The notes: generated by a model not told the origin, from the sequence alone. Numbered from the stretch's first letter, positions 6,779-14,226 are shown. The stretch is 14,238 bases of DNA from DSQQ01 sp964443075 (GCA_964443075.1 CAYUCB010000186.1:1-14238), one strand, 5' to 3'. Numbers and translations are program-made.

Positions 6779-6872
6779 GACCGCTGACCACAGACCGCTG
6801 ACCGCAGGAATGTCAAAGTACACTTTGACACTCCTTAAGAATCAGCGGTCGGCGGTCTGCCGTCTTCGGTCT
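6779..6872. repeat. Imperfect inverted repeat (GACCGCTGACC arms) enclosing a perfect palindrome
   Basis: The left arm (6779–6808) has two GACCGCTGACC-like units. The right arm (6841–6872) carries the inverted counterpart AGCGGTCGGCGGTCTGCCGTC. The element fills most of the spacer between the NmrA-like gene and fdrA, ending 6 bases before the fdrA ribosome site. It looks like a dispersed, hairpin-forming repeat. Confidence 0.55.
6811..6830. promoter_or_regulatory. Perfect palindrome, possible operator between divergent genes
   Basis: TGTCAAAGT-AC-ACTTTGACA has 9-bp arms with a two-base centre, midway between the starts at 6701 (-) and 6892 (+). The size and symmetry suit a dimeric repressor site, but it may only be the core of the repeat around it. 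No clear promoter boxes were found beside it. Confidence 0.4.
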
Positions 6873-6891
6873 ATTTAAAGAGGAGGCAACC

Positions 6892-8637
6892 ATGACAGCC
6901 ATTAAAGTAGACCTTCGCTCCGGCGTTTATTACGATTCGGTGGTGTTGATGCAGTTGCAGCGGGCGCTCAGTGAACTGCCCGGCGTGCTTGACTCCGGCG
7001 TCATCATGGGCACCGCGGCTAATAAAGAATTATTAGCCCAAAGCGATTTGTTAGTGCCCCAAGCCGAACGGGCCGGGGCCGATGATTTGGTCATTGTGGT
7101 ACGGGCCAGCGATGAAACTACTGCCCAGGCTGTTTTGGATCAAGTGGATGGCCTGCTGACTCGTAAACGCACCGTTGGCGATCAAAACTATCTACCGAAA
7201 AGTCTGGATACCGCCGCCCAAATGCTGCCCGAGGCCCGGTGGGTGCTGATTTCCGTGCCGGGCCGTTATGCGGCCGGCGTGGCCCGCGAAGCCCTGCAAC
7301 TGGGCAAAAACGTCTTCCTCTTTAGCGATAATGTGACCCTGGAAGACGAGGTCGCGCTCAAACAAATGGCCGCCGCAAAGGGGCTGGTGGTGATGGGGCC
7401 AGATTGCGGCACCGCCATTGTGAACGGCGTGGGCCTGGGCTTTGCCAATCGGGTGCGACGCGGGCCAATCGGCCTGGTGGCGGCGGCGGGCACCGGTTTG
7501 CAGCAGGTCAGCTCACGGATTCACCAGTTGGGCGGCGGCTTGACCCACGCCCTCGGCACCGGCGGGCGTGACCTGTCGGAGGCGGTGGGGGCGGCGACAG
7601 CCCGTCAGGGGCTTGACCTCTTTAAGCGCGACCCCGACACAAAGGTCATCGTGCTGGTTTCCAAACCGCCCGCGCCCCAGGTGGCTGAAGCCTTATTGCA
7701 AGCGGCCCAGGCTACCGGCAAACCGGTGGTGGTAGATTTTATCGGTTATGTTCCTCCGGCCCGGCAAGTCGGCCAACTCCATTTTGTGCGTACTCTGGAT
7801 GAAGCCGCCGCCCTGGCGGTGGAATTGGCTGCCGCTCCCGGCCAGGCCGCCCAAACCGGATTAGACCTGACCGGCTTTGCCCCCGGTCAACGTTACCTGC
7901 GCGGCCTCTTTTCCGGCGGCACCTTGGCTTACGAAGCCTTGCTGATTTTGCAGGAATATTTACCGCTGGTTTACTCCAACGCCCCGCTGAAAAAGGGTCA
8001 AAATCGTTTGGAAAATTCGTTTGTCAGCCAGGCGAACACCATTGTTGACCTGGGCGAAGATGAGTTTACCGTAGGCCGCCTGCATCCGATGCTGGATAAC
8101 GATTTGCGGATTCGCCGCTTGCAGCAAGAAGCGGCCAACCCGGGGGTCGCCGTTATTTTGCTGGATGTGGTGCTGGGCTATGGCGCTCATCCCAACCCGG
8201 CCGGCGAACTCGGCCCGGCGATTGCTCAAGCCATCGCTCAAGCCAGGGCCGCCGGGCGGCGGTTAGAGGTGGTCGCCGTTGTCACCGGCACCGAGGCCGA
8301 CCCTCAAGATTTTGACCGGCAAGTGGCCCAACTTACAGCCGCCGGAGCGTGGGTTGACAGCAGCAACGAAGCCGTCGGGCGCTATGCCGGTCAACTGGTT
8401 CAGGCGCTTAACCCCTCAGACCCGCCGCCGGCGGAATCGGCTCAGGGCGGGGTTGACCTGGCTGTGCTGCAAGAGCCGTTGGCCGCCATTAATGTTGGCC
8501 TGGAGTCATTTACCGAGAGCTTAAAAGCCCAGGAAGCGGCGGTCATTCAAGTAGATTGGCGGCCTCCCGCGGGCGGTAACGAGCGGCTTATGTCCATTCT
8601 GGAGCGGATGAAACAGGGCAGCAAGGTAACAGGGTAG
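6892..8637 (+). CDS. fdrA: FdrA/AllF-family protein (oxamate carbamoyltransferase subunit-like)
   Basis: A 581-residue protein; E. coli FdrA is about 555. FdrA resembles succinyl-CoA synthetase. In E. coli, AllF (FdrA), AllG (YlbE) and AllH (YlbF) together form oxamate carbamoyltransferase, the step after allantoin breakdown that yields carbamoyl phosphate. Family blocks here: YYDSVVLMQLQ and VIMGTAANKELL near the N-terminus, VVMGPDCGTAI at about 166–175, GLVAAAGTGLQQVS, FSGGTLAYEAL from 340, HPMLDNDLR from 398, and DVVLGYGAHPNPA from 425. The ATG at 6892 has AGAGGAGG 5–6 bases upstream. It begins a plus-strand run with the DUF1116 gene 124 bases downstream, matching the E. coli gene order. 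Whether oxamate is the substrate here is not known. The last codons run into a GGTAACAGGGTAG tract, suggesting repeat-derived 3' sequence. Confidence 0.92.
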   Translation: MTAIKVDLRSGVYYDSVVLMQLQRALSELPGVLDSGVIMGTAANKELLAQSDLLVPQAERAGADDLVIVVRASDETTAQAVLDQVDGLLTRKRTVGDQNYLPKSLDTAAQMLPEARWVLISVPGRYAAGVAREALQLGKNVFLFSDNVTLEDEVALKQMAAAKGLVVMGPDCGTAIVNGVGLGFANRVRRGPIGLVAAAGTGLQQVSSRIHQLGGGLTHALGTGGRDLSEAVGAATARQGLDLFKRDPDTKVIVLVSKPPAPQVAEALLQAAQATGKPVVVDFIGYVPPARQVGQLHFVRTLDEAAALAVELAAAPGQAAQTGLDLTGFAPGQRYLRGLFSGGTLAYEALLILQEYLPLVYSNAPLKKGQNRLENSFVSQANTIVDLGEDEFTVGRLHPMLDNDLRIRRLQQEAANPGVAVILLDVVLGYGAHPNPAGELGPAIAQAIAQARAAGRRLEVVAVVTGTEADPQDFDRQVAQLTAAGAWVDSSNEAVGRYAGQLVQALNPSDPPPAESAQGGVDLAVLQEPLAAINVGLESFTESLKAQEAAVIQVDWRPPAGGNERLMSILERMKQGSKVTG

Positions 8638-8643
8638 CAAGCG

Positions 8644-8742
8644 GATTTACGATTTTGGATTGACGATTTACGATTTGCTGATGTAACAGAGTGGTAGATT
8701 AACCGTTCACAATTCATTATTCACAATTCACCATTCACAATT
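8644..8742 (+). repeat. Short direct repeats in the fdrA–DUF1116 spacer
   Basis: GATTTACGATTT occurs at 8644–8655 and 8665–8676. Then TTCACAATT occurs three times at exactly 14-base spacing (8706, 8720, 8734), the first two as TTCACAATTCA. The array stops just before the DUF1116 ribosome site (GGAGG at 8749–8753). There are too few, too short units for CRISPR. Confidence 0.7.
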
Positions 8743-8761
8743 TTCTTCGGAGGTATAAGAC

Positions 8762-10003
8762 GTGGATATAGAAAAAGCTAACTTAGAAACCGTCACCCGG
8801 ATGATGGAAGCGCACCCCGTTTTGGTGGGCGTGGGCAAGGCATTGGAGGTCATTCCGGGGATGCGTCAAAATTTATTGTTACACGCCGGGCCGCCGATTA
8901 CCTGGGAACGGATGGCCGGGCCGATGCGCGGGGCCATGCTGGGGGCCTTAATCTTTGAGGGCATGGCCGGCGATGAAAAAAAAGCCGAAGCCCTGATTAA
9001 AGCCGGCCAGATTGATTTTGCCCCCTGCCACCATCATCACGCCGTTGGCCCCATGGCCGGGGTGACGTCTGCTTCGATGCTGGTTTATATGGTGGAGAAC
9101 AAAACGCACGGCAACCAGGCTTACTCCAACCTGAATGAGGGACGCGGCAAAGTGCTACGGATGGGCGCTTACAGCCCGGAGGTTATCGCCCGGCTGCGCT
9201 GGATGAACGAGGTGATGGGGCCGGTGCTGGCCGCCGCCATCAAAGAAAGCGGCGGGCTGGATGTCAGGACGATCATCGCCAAAGCTCTGCAAATGGGCGA
9301 TGATGGGCACAATCGCCTGGATGCCGCTTCGCTGCTATATACCGTCTCCCTGGCCCCCCACATTATCAAAGTGGCCCCCGACAGCCAAACCGCCGCCGAG
9401 ATTATCCGCTTTTTGGGCGAAAACTCCCTGAGTGTGCTCAACCCGGTGATGGCCGGCTGCAAAACGATGGCCGAAGCCGGTCACGGCATCGAAGGCAGCA
9501 CCATTGTCACCACGATGGCCCGCAATGGCACCGATTTTGGCATCCGGGTGAGCGGCCTGGGCGACCGCTGGTTTACCGGCCCGTCCGGCCGGGTGAAGGC
9601 GTTGTACTTTCCCGGTTTTACCGAAGCTGACGCCAACCCGGACATCGGCGACAGCACGATTACCGAAACCGCCGGTATTGGCGGCTTTGCCATGGCCGGC
9701 GCTCCGGCGATTGTCACCTTTATCAGCGGCACGCCCCAGGACGCCATCAACACCACTTTGCAGATGTATGAAATCACCTACACCGAGCACAAATATTTTA
9801 CCATTCCCCAGTTGGATTTTAGAGGCACGCCCACCGGCATAGACATTCGCAAGGTGGTGGAGAAAGGGCTGCCCCCGCGCCTCAATACCGGCGTGGCCCA
9901 CAAAGACCCCGGCGTGGGGCAGGTGGGCGCCGGCGTGGTCAGCCCGCCGATGAATATTTTTGAGGATGCGCTGATTGCTTATGCCGAGCAGTATGGGTTT
10001 TAG
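8762..10003 (+). CDS. ylbE: DUF1116 protein, AllG/YlbE-like carbamoyltransferase subunit
   Basis: A 413-residue protein close to the length of E. coli YlbE/AllG (about 420), a partner of FdrA in oxamate carbamoyltransferase. The start is a GTG with GGAGG 8 bases upstream. Notable conserved-looking blocks: CHHHH at residues 89–93 followed by AVGPMAGVTSASM, MGDDGHNR at about 178–185, VMAGCKTMAEAGHG, ARNGTDFGIRVSG, and the C-terminal GVGQVGAGVVSPP. The cysteine–histidine run might bind metal (inference). There is no signal peptide or membrane helix. It follows fdrA as in carbamoyltransferase operons, but the next gene is not the expected DUF2877 subunit; an AT-rich membrane protein gene occupies that place. 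Confidence 0.9.
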   Translation: MDIEKANLETVTRMMEAHPVLVGVGKALEVIPGMRQNLLLHAGPPITWERMAGPMRGAMLGALIFEGMAGDEKKAEALIKAGQIDFAPCHHHHAVGPMAGVTSASMLVYMVENKTHGNQAYSNLNEGRGKVLRMGAYSPEVIARLRWMNEVMGPVLAAAIKESGGLDVRTIIAKALQMGDDGHNRLDAASLLYTVSLAPHIIKVAPDSQTAAEIIRFLGENSLSVLNPVMAGCKTMAEAGHGIEGSTIVTTMARNGTDFGIRVSGLGDRWFTGPSGRVKALYFPGFTEADANPDIGDSTITETAGIGGFAMAGAPAIVTFISGTPQDAINTTLQMYEITYTEHKYFTIPQLDFRGTPTGIDIRKVVEKGLPPRLNTGVAHKDPGVGQVGAGVVSPPMNIFEDALIAYAEQYGF

Positions 10004-10096
10004 GTAAAAATATTTTCGCCCGCACCAAAATACAATTCATCATGTTAAGCTGTAATTTTTTTACACAATACGTCTTCCCACAGCGAAAGTGAAAAT

Positions 10097-10774
10097 ATGA
10101 AACAAGAGCAAGAATTCCAGTATATGATTTCAGAGCTAAACCTAAAGGAAACTACCCTGAATGATCGAATTAATCGATTTGAACAGCTTGTCAATTTTTA
10201 TATAACTGGAATTACTGCATTAACCGGTGTGGCAGCATTGGTAATGACTTCGTCGTTGCTTGGAATCTTTACTTTGTTTTCCTTAACCCTTATTTTCTTT
10301 GCATTCTCAGGGTTTGGAATAATGGTATATTTGAGGATGGTTGCTGCCAAAATGCATATTACTGTTTTATACGTATCTCGGTACGCCATTCAACTATATT
10401 TTACTAATCAGTTTCCTCAAGCAGCACCTTATGTGGAGAGCAGAAAAATAACTGATTTATATAACATTTGGAAAGCAATGTTCACTAATCAAGTGATTTT
10501 CTTGCTTCTGGGGATGAATGGCCTAAGTAGTCTTTTTTTATCAATGGGCATCGGTTTATTGTTTATTCAAATTAATCAGTTATTTGGTTACCAATTTTTA
10601 GGTATATTTGAAGTCATAATAATATGTACTGCAATTTTTTTGCTTTCTGAACTACTATTATGGTTTCACTTAAAAACACAGATGAAACAATCACGTTCTC
10701 ATGTTTGCCAGATATTAGATACTGCGACCACAGCAGTTCTTAATATTTTGTCCGTAGAAGAAATAGCGAGTTAA
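10097..10774 (+). CDS. AT-rich four-helix membrane protein, function unknown
   Basis: 225 residues, not recognised. The first 30 residues are charged and helical (KETTLNDRINRFEQL), possibly a short coiled coil. Four hydrophobic segments follow at about 33–50, 57–79, 133–157 and 168–190, arranged as two hairpins separated by a 50-residue soluble stretch; the tail is cytoplasmic-looking. By eye its codons are far richer in A and T than the neighbours, whose third positions are mostly G or C, which suggests recent acquisition. The ribosome site is weak (GAAAGTG). It lies 93 bases after the DUF1116 gene and 40 before the fused cyclase, on the same strand. The helix-then-two-membrane-segments start recalls SLATT-like membrane effectors only superficially; a transporter accessory role is equally open. 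Confidence 0.72.
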   Translation: MKQEQEFQYMISELNLKETTLNDRINRFEQLVNFYITGITALTGVAALVMTSSLLGIFTLFSLTLIFFAFSGFGIMVYLRMVAAKMHITVLYVSRYAIQLYFTNQFPQAAPYVESRKITDLYNIWKAMFTNQVIFLLLGMNGLSSLFLSMGIGLLFIQINQLFGYQFLGIFEVIIICTAIFLLSELLLWFHLKTQMKQSRSHVCQILDTATTAVLNILSVEEIAS

Positions 10775-10814
10775 TCATAGCAATTGTGTTAGATTCTGGT
10801 TAGGAGATACACTC

Positions 10815-12491
10815 ATGGAACGAGACGAATTTATCAAAATCATGACCGAAGCCAAACTCTACGACCTGACCCAGGGGTGCAGCATCTTTACCCCGCCCTG
10901 GCCGGGTGAGAAATCCCTGGAAGTCCATTTCTTTAAGCGCGTCACCGGTGCTTACGGCGGCGGACAGGGAGCCAACGGCCAAATCCTCAACTGGAGCAAC
11001 ACCGTTGGCACGCACCTGGTGGGCGAGCGGGCCTTCCATTCCGGCGGGCGGGCCATCGCCGATATTCCCCTCAAAGCCCTCAGCGGCCCGGGGGTGGTGG
11101 TGGATATTTCGGACGAGGTCTCCGATTACAGCCTCTACACCCCGGACATGATTATGAAGAAAGCCACCGTTAAAAAGGGCGACATTCTCATCATCAATAC
11201 CGGCTACCACCGTTATTCCTGGGATTTGCCGGATACCTTCAACGAGCAAGCCCAGGGCGGCGTGGAGTCCAAAGAATTTGGTTTTTACGTGCGACACCCC
11301 GGCCCTTCGCCCGATTTCTTCCAATGGGCTTTGGACATGCAGCTTAAAGTGGTCGGGGTTGATTGCGGCTGCGCCGAACACCCCATGAACACCCCCATCC
11401 GCCGCATGCACGAGCGTGACTTCAAACGGGCCGAAGCCAAACTCATCGAAACCTATGGCAAAAGTTGGGATGAGATGTTCCCCCCCGACGAGTACCACGC
11501 CCTGACCCACATCACCCTGCCCAAAGCCCACCTGCTTTTTGTGGAAGCTGTTGTGGGCGAGATTGACAAACTCAACAACCAGCGGGCCTGGCTTACCATC
11601 CAACCCATCCCCTTTATGGAAGTCGAAACGGCCTGGTCGCGGGTCGCCGCCTGGCAACCGCCCGACGGTATGGCCGAGGACACCTTTTTTGAGCTGATGG
11701 ATTCCGCCGAAATGCTGGATTTGACCGTGCCGTTCAGCGTCCAAACCCCGCAGTGGGCCAACTACGTGCCGTTGACCGTCACCTACAGCAAACGGGTGGG
11801 CGGCCAATTCTTTGGTATGGGCCGCAACGGTTCGATTTGCAACGCCAGCATCCACCTGGGCACCCACATGGACGGCGAAAAGCATTTTTACCCGGCCGGC
11901 CGCACCATCGGCCAGGTGACGCTAGAAGAGTGGGTTGGCCCCGGCGTCATCGCCGACATTTCGCATCTGGTCAGCAACTCCAGTGTTTATACTCCCAAAA
12001 TGATTCAAGAGGTGGTAGACATCCGGCCGGGCGACATCCTCATCATCAAAACCGGCTGGAACCAGTTCGGCTGGAGCAGCCCGGACTCGGACGAATTTCG
12101 CTATATGATTAAACACCCCGGCCCCTCGCCCGACTTTGCCCAATGGTGCCTTGACATGCGGCTCAAGTGGATTGGGGTTGACTGTGTGGCCGCCGACCAC
12201 CCCATGAATACCATCCAGCGTATCTGGCACCCCAAAACCTTTGAAGAAGCCAACGCCAAGCTGATTAGAGATTTTGGCAAAGATTGGGACGAGATGTACC
12301 CGATTGAACACTACTACCAGGATATGCACCTCAACCTCTTCCCCAAGCGCATCGTCCACGCCGAAAACCTGGGCGGCGACATCGCCACCGCCCCCAGCGG
12401 CCGCTATTACATCGGCTGTTTTGTGCAAAAAGCCATGGAAGCCGAGTCCATGTGGGGCCGGTTTGTGGCGTTTAGAGAAGGTAGCAAGTAG
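10815..12491 (+). CDS. Tandem fused cyclase-family hydrolase with inactive-looking first domain
   Basis: A 558-residue protein made of two full PF04199 domains: about 13–280 and 298–555, joined by a short acidic linker (PPDGMAEDTFFELMDS). The second domain has a complete metal motif (His347, His351, Asp353, His357) and the IHAE-type pair His515/Glu517, so it should hydrolyse an amide. In the first domain the aligned positions are Thr63, His67, Val69 and Ala73, and the late His is Phe242 (Glu244 remains), so most metal ligands are gone. It does keep GDILIINTGYH and GVDCGCAEHPMNT, so the fold is probably intact. Since family members are normally homo-oligomers, the fusion may act as a built-in active/inactive dimer (inference). 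AGGAGA lies 8 bases upstream of the ATG. It probably works with the Mo-hydroxylase genes downstream and the FdrA/DUF1116 pair upstream. Confidence 0.93.
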   Translation: MERDEFIKIMTEAKLYDLTQGCSIFTPPWPGEKSLEVHFFKRVTGAYGGGQGANGQILNWSNTVGTHLVGERAFHSGGRAIADIPLKALSGPGVVVDISDEVSDYSLYTPDMIMKKATVKKGDILIINTGYHRYSWDLPDTFNEQAQGGVESKEFGFYVRHPGPSPDFFQWALDMQLKVVGVDCGCAEHPMNTPIRRMHERDFKRAEAKLIETYGKSWDEMFPPDEYHALTHITLPKAHLLFVEAVVGEIDKLNNQRAWLTIQPIPFMEVETAWSRVAAWQPPDGMAEDTFFELMDSAEMLDLTVPFSVQTPQWANYVPLTVTYSKRVGGQFFGMGRNGSICNASIHLGTHMDGEKHFYPAGRTIGQVTLEEWVGPGVIADISHLVSNSSVYTPKMIQEVVDIRPGDILIIKTGWNQFGWSSPDSDEFRYMIKHPGPSPDFAQWCLDMRLKWIGVDCVAADHPMNTIQRIWHPKTFEEANAKLIRDFGKDWDEMYPIEHYYQDMHLNLFPKRIVHAENLGGDIATAPSGRYYIGCFVQKAMEAESMWGRFVAFREGSK

Positions 12492-12552
12492 CAGGGTAGC
12501 AGTTACTCTATCTATGGGTTTACCAGCCAAGCCCAATAACCAAGCCAATACG

Positions 12553-12649
12553 CGAGGCTAAAGCCGTTGCGCTGAAAGGGCAAAGCTCTTCGAGCTAAGA
12601 TTTCAGCCCGTTAGGGCTTCGCTCTCTCAGGCCGATGGCTTCAGCCTCG
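12553..12649. repeat. Long imperfect hairpin repeat, about 97 bp
   Basis: CGAGGCTAAAGCC (12553–12565) pairs with the inverse GGCTTCAGCCTCG (12637–12649). Partial pairing continues inward (GCTGAAAGGGCAAAGC with its counterpart), and an inner AGCTC-TTC-GAGCT hairpin lies at 12584–12596. It occupies the 184-base gap between the fused cyclase and the FAD-subunit gene, ending about 16 bases before the GGAG ribosome site. It looks like a dispersed repeat that could also modulate read-through. Confidence 0.6.
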
Positions 12650-12675
12650 GCCATTGGGCACAGTGGAGTTAATTT

Positions 12676-13551
12676 ATGAAACCAGCCCCGTTTGAATATT
12701 TTGCCCCCACTACCACGTCAGAAGCCCTGGGCTATCTGGCGCAGTATGGGTATGAGGCCAAAGTGCTGGCCGGGGGACAGAGCCTCATCCCCACCATGAA
12801 CTTTCGCCTGGCCCAACCGGCGGTGCTGATTGACCTGAACCGTATCTCGGAACTGTTTTACATCCGGCCCGACCAGAGCGGCGGAGTGCGGATTGGGGCC
12901 ATGACCCGCGAAAGTCAGGTGGAACACGACCGGCTGATTGCTGAGCGCGCGCCGTTGGTGCATGAAACCATGCCCTACATTGCTCACCCCCAAATTCGCA
13001 ACCGGGGCACTTTTGGCGGCTGTCTGGCCCACGCCGACCCCGCCGCCGAACTGCCCGCCGTGGCGGTGGCCTTAAACGGGCGGTTTCGCTTGCAAAGCCA
13101 GACGGGGGAGCGTTGGGTTGGGGCCGATGAATTTTTTGTAAGCTTGTTTACCACCCTGCTGGAACCGGCTGAACTGTTGGTCGAGGTGGCCTTGCCGCCG
13201 CTACCGGCCCGCAGTGGTTACGCTTTTCAAGAAGTGGCCCGCCGTCATGGCGATTATGCCCTGGTGGGTGCGGCGGCAGTGGTGATGCTGGACGCACAAA
13301 ATCGGTGCGAACAGGCCAAGCTGGTATTTTTGAGCGTGGGTGATGGCCCGGTGCTGGCGCGTCAGGCGATGGCGGCCCTTAAAGGACAGGCTCCCACCCC
13401 GGAACCCATCCGCGCCGCCGCCGAAATCGCCGCGTCCGCCGATGTTGACCCCGGCAGCGATATTCATGCCTCAGCCGCCTATCGCCGCCGCCTGGTCAAC
13501 GTGCTGACCCGCCGCGTTCTTACTCAAGCTTTTGAGCGGGCCATCGGGTGA
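12676..13551 (+). CDS. FAD-binding subunit of a xanthine/CO dehydrogenase-type molybdenum hydroxylase
   Basis: A 291-residue protein, the normal length for the medium subunit (CoxM/XdhB type). It holds FAD and passes electrons from the iron–sulfur subunit to an acceptor. Both flavin motifs are present: AGGQSLIP at 32–39 and TFGGCLAHADPAAE at 111–124. The N-terminal PFEYFAPTTTSEAL is the usual start, and the C-terminal domain has DIHASAAYRRRL, conserved in the family. The ATG at 12676 has GGAG 7 bases upstream. The gene order FAD subunit then 2Fe-2S subunit matches cox-type operons, in which the molybdopterin subunit usually follows. The substrate depends on that missing subunit; with cyclases upstream, a nitrogen heterocycle is more likely than CO. 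Confidence 0.94.
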   Translation: MKPAPFEYFAPTTTSEALGYLAQYGYEAKVLAGGQSLIPTMNFRLAQPAVLIDLNRISELFYIRPDQSGGVRIGAMTRESQVEHDRLIAERAPLVHETMPYIAHPQIRNRGTFGGCLAHADPAAELPAVAVALNGRFRLQSQTGERWVGADEFFVSLFTTLLEPAELLVEVALPPLPARSGYAFQEVARRHGDYALVGAAAVVMLDAQNRCEQAKLVFLSVGDGPVLARQAMAALKGQAPTPEPIRAAAEIAASADVDPGSDIHASAAYRRRLVNVLTRRVLTQAFERAIG

Positions 13552-13614
13552 TAAAAATGAGGCGTCGCAAAGTTTGCTTTGTCCTTGGCCCACCACCAAC
13601 AATGAGAATTTTTT

Positions 13615-13677
13615 ACCACAGATTTCACAGATTACACGGATTTTTCCTTAATCTGTGTAATCTGTGTAATCTGTGGT
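13615..13677. repeat. CACAGATT-type hairpin between the FAD and 2Fe-2S subunit genes
   Basis: Two 28-base arms (13615–13642 and 13650–13677) pair at about 25 of 28 positions around a 7-base loop. Each arm is ACC followed by three CACRGATT units about 9 bases apart. It lies just before the ribosome site of the next gene (AAGGA at 13686–13690) and is of the same family as 5746–5830. Confidence 0.75.
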
Positions 13678-13697
13678 TTATTTCTAAGGATGTTGAA

Positions 13698-14189
13698 ATG
13701 ACCCAATTGATACCCCTAACCCTTACCGTCAACGGCACTCGCTACCAACGTCCGGTTGAGCCGCGTCTCCTGTTAAGCGACTTTTTGCGCCAGGATTTGG
13801 GATTGACCGGCACCCACGTGGGCTGCGAACACGGCGTCTGCGGCGCATGCACCATTCTCCTGGATGGACAGCCGGTGCGGGCCTGCCTGATGTTCGCCGT
13901 GCAAGCCGACGGGCACGACCTGCTCACCGTCGAAGGGTTGGGCACTATGGAGCAGCTCCATCCCTTGCAGCAAGCCTTTTGGGAAGCGCACGGCTTACAA
14001 TGCGGCTTTTGCACCCCCGGCTTTTTGATGACCCTGGTGCCCTTTTTACAAGAAAACCCCCACCCCACCGAATTGGAAATTCGAGAAGCCATCGCCGGTA
14101 ATCTGTGCCGCTGCACCGGCTACCAACATATTGTTGACGCAGTTAAACTAGCAGCAGAGAAAGTGAGCAGTAGCCTTGTTGCTCAGTAA
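13698..14189 (+). CDS. 2Fe-2S subunit of the molybdenum hydroxylase
   Basis: 163 residues, typical of the small subunit (CoxS/XdhC/NdhS type) that carries electrons from the molybdenum centre to FAD. The N-terminal plant-ferredoxin-like cluster uses Cys43, Cys48, Cys51 and Cys63 (CEHGVCGAC). The C-terminal cluster uses Cys102, Cys105 (CGFCTPG), Cys137 and Cys139 (CRCTGY). All eight ligands are present. I chose the ATG at 13698, with AAGGA 7 bases before it. The frame is open back to 13548, overlapping the FAD gene, but that extension translates the hairpin repeat and has no family similarity. The molybdenum-binding subunit is not in the window and would be expected to the right. Confidence 0.95.
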   Translation: MTQLIPLTLTVNGTRYQRPVEPRLLLSDFLRQDLGLTGTHVGCEHGVCGACTILLDGQPVRACLMFAVQADGHDLLTVEGLGTMEQLHPLQQAFWEAHGLQCGFCTPGFLMTLVPFLQENPHPTELEIREAIAGNLCRCTGYQHIVDAVKLAAEKVSSSLVAQ

Positions 14190-14198
14190 GAAATTGGA

Positions 14199-14226
14199 CA
14201 CAGATTACACAGATATACACAGATTA
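14199..14226 (+). repeat. Third CACAGATT repeat, single arm at the window edge
   Basis: Three CACAGATT/CACAGATA units about 9–10 bases apart follow the 2Fe-2S gene by 9 bases. They match one arm of the 13615–13677 hairpin; a second arm may lie beyond the window. Confidence 0.6.

Noticed and set aside
8706..8742. CRISPR-like array
   Set aside because: Units are 9–11 bases with 3–5 base gaps and only three copies, with no cas genes nearby.
10800..11885. Long minus-strand frame (361 residues) opposite the fused cyclase
   Set aside because: It is the antisense of a clearly conserved cyclase gene with GC-rich third positions, and its translation shows no family pattern.
13548..13697. N-terminal extension of the 2Fe-2S subunit overlapping the FAD gene
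   Set aside because: The extra 50 residues translate the hairpin repeat; the ATG at 13698 has a ribosome site and fits the family start.
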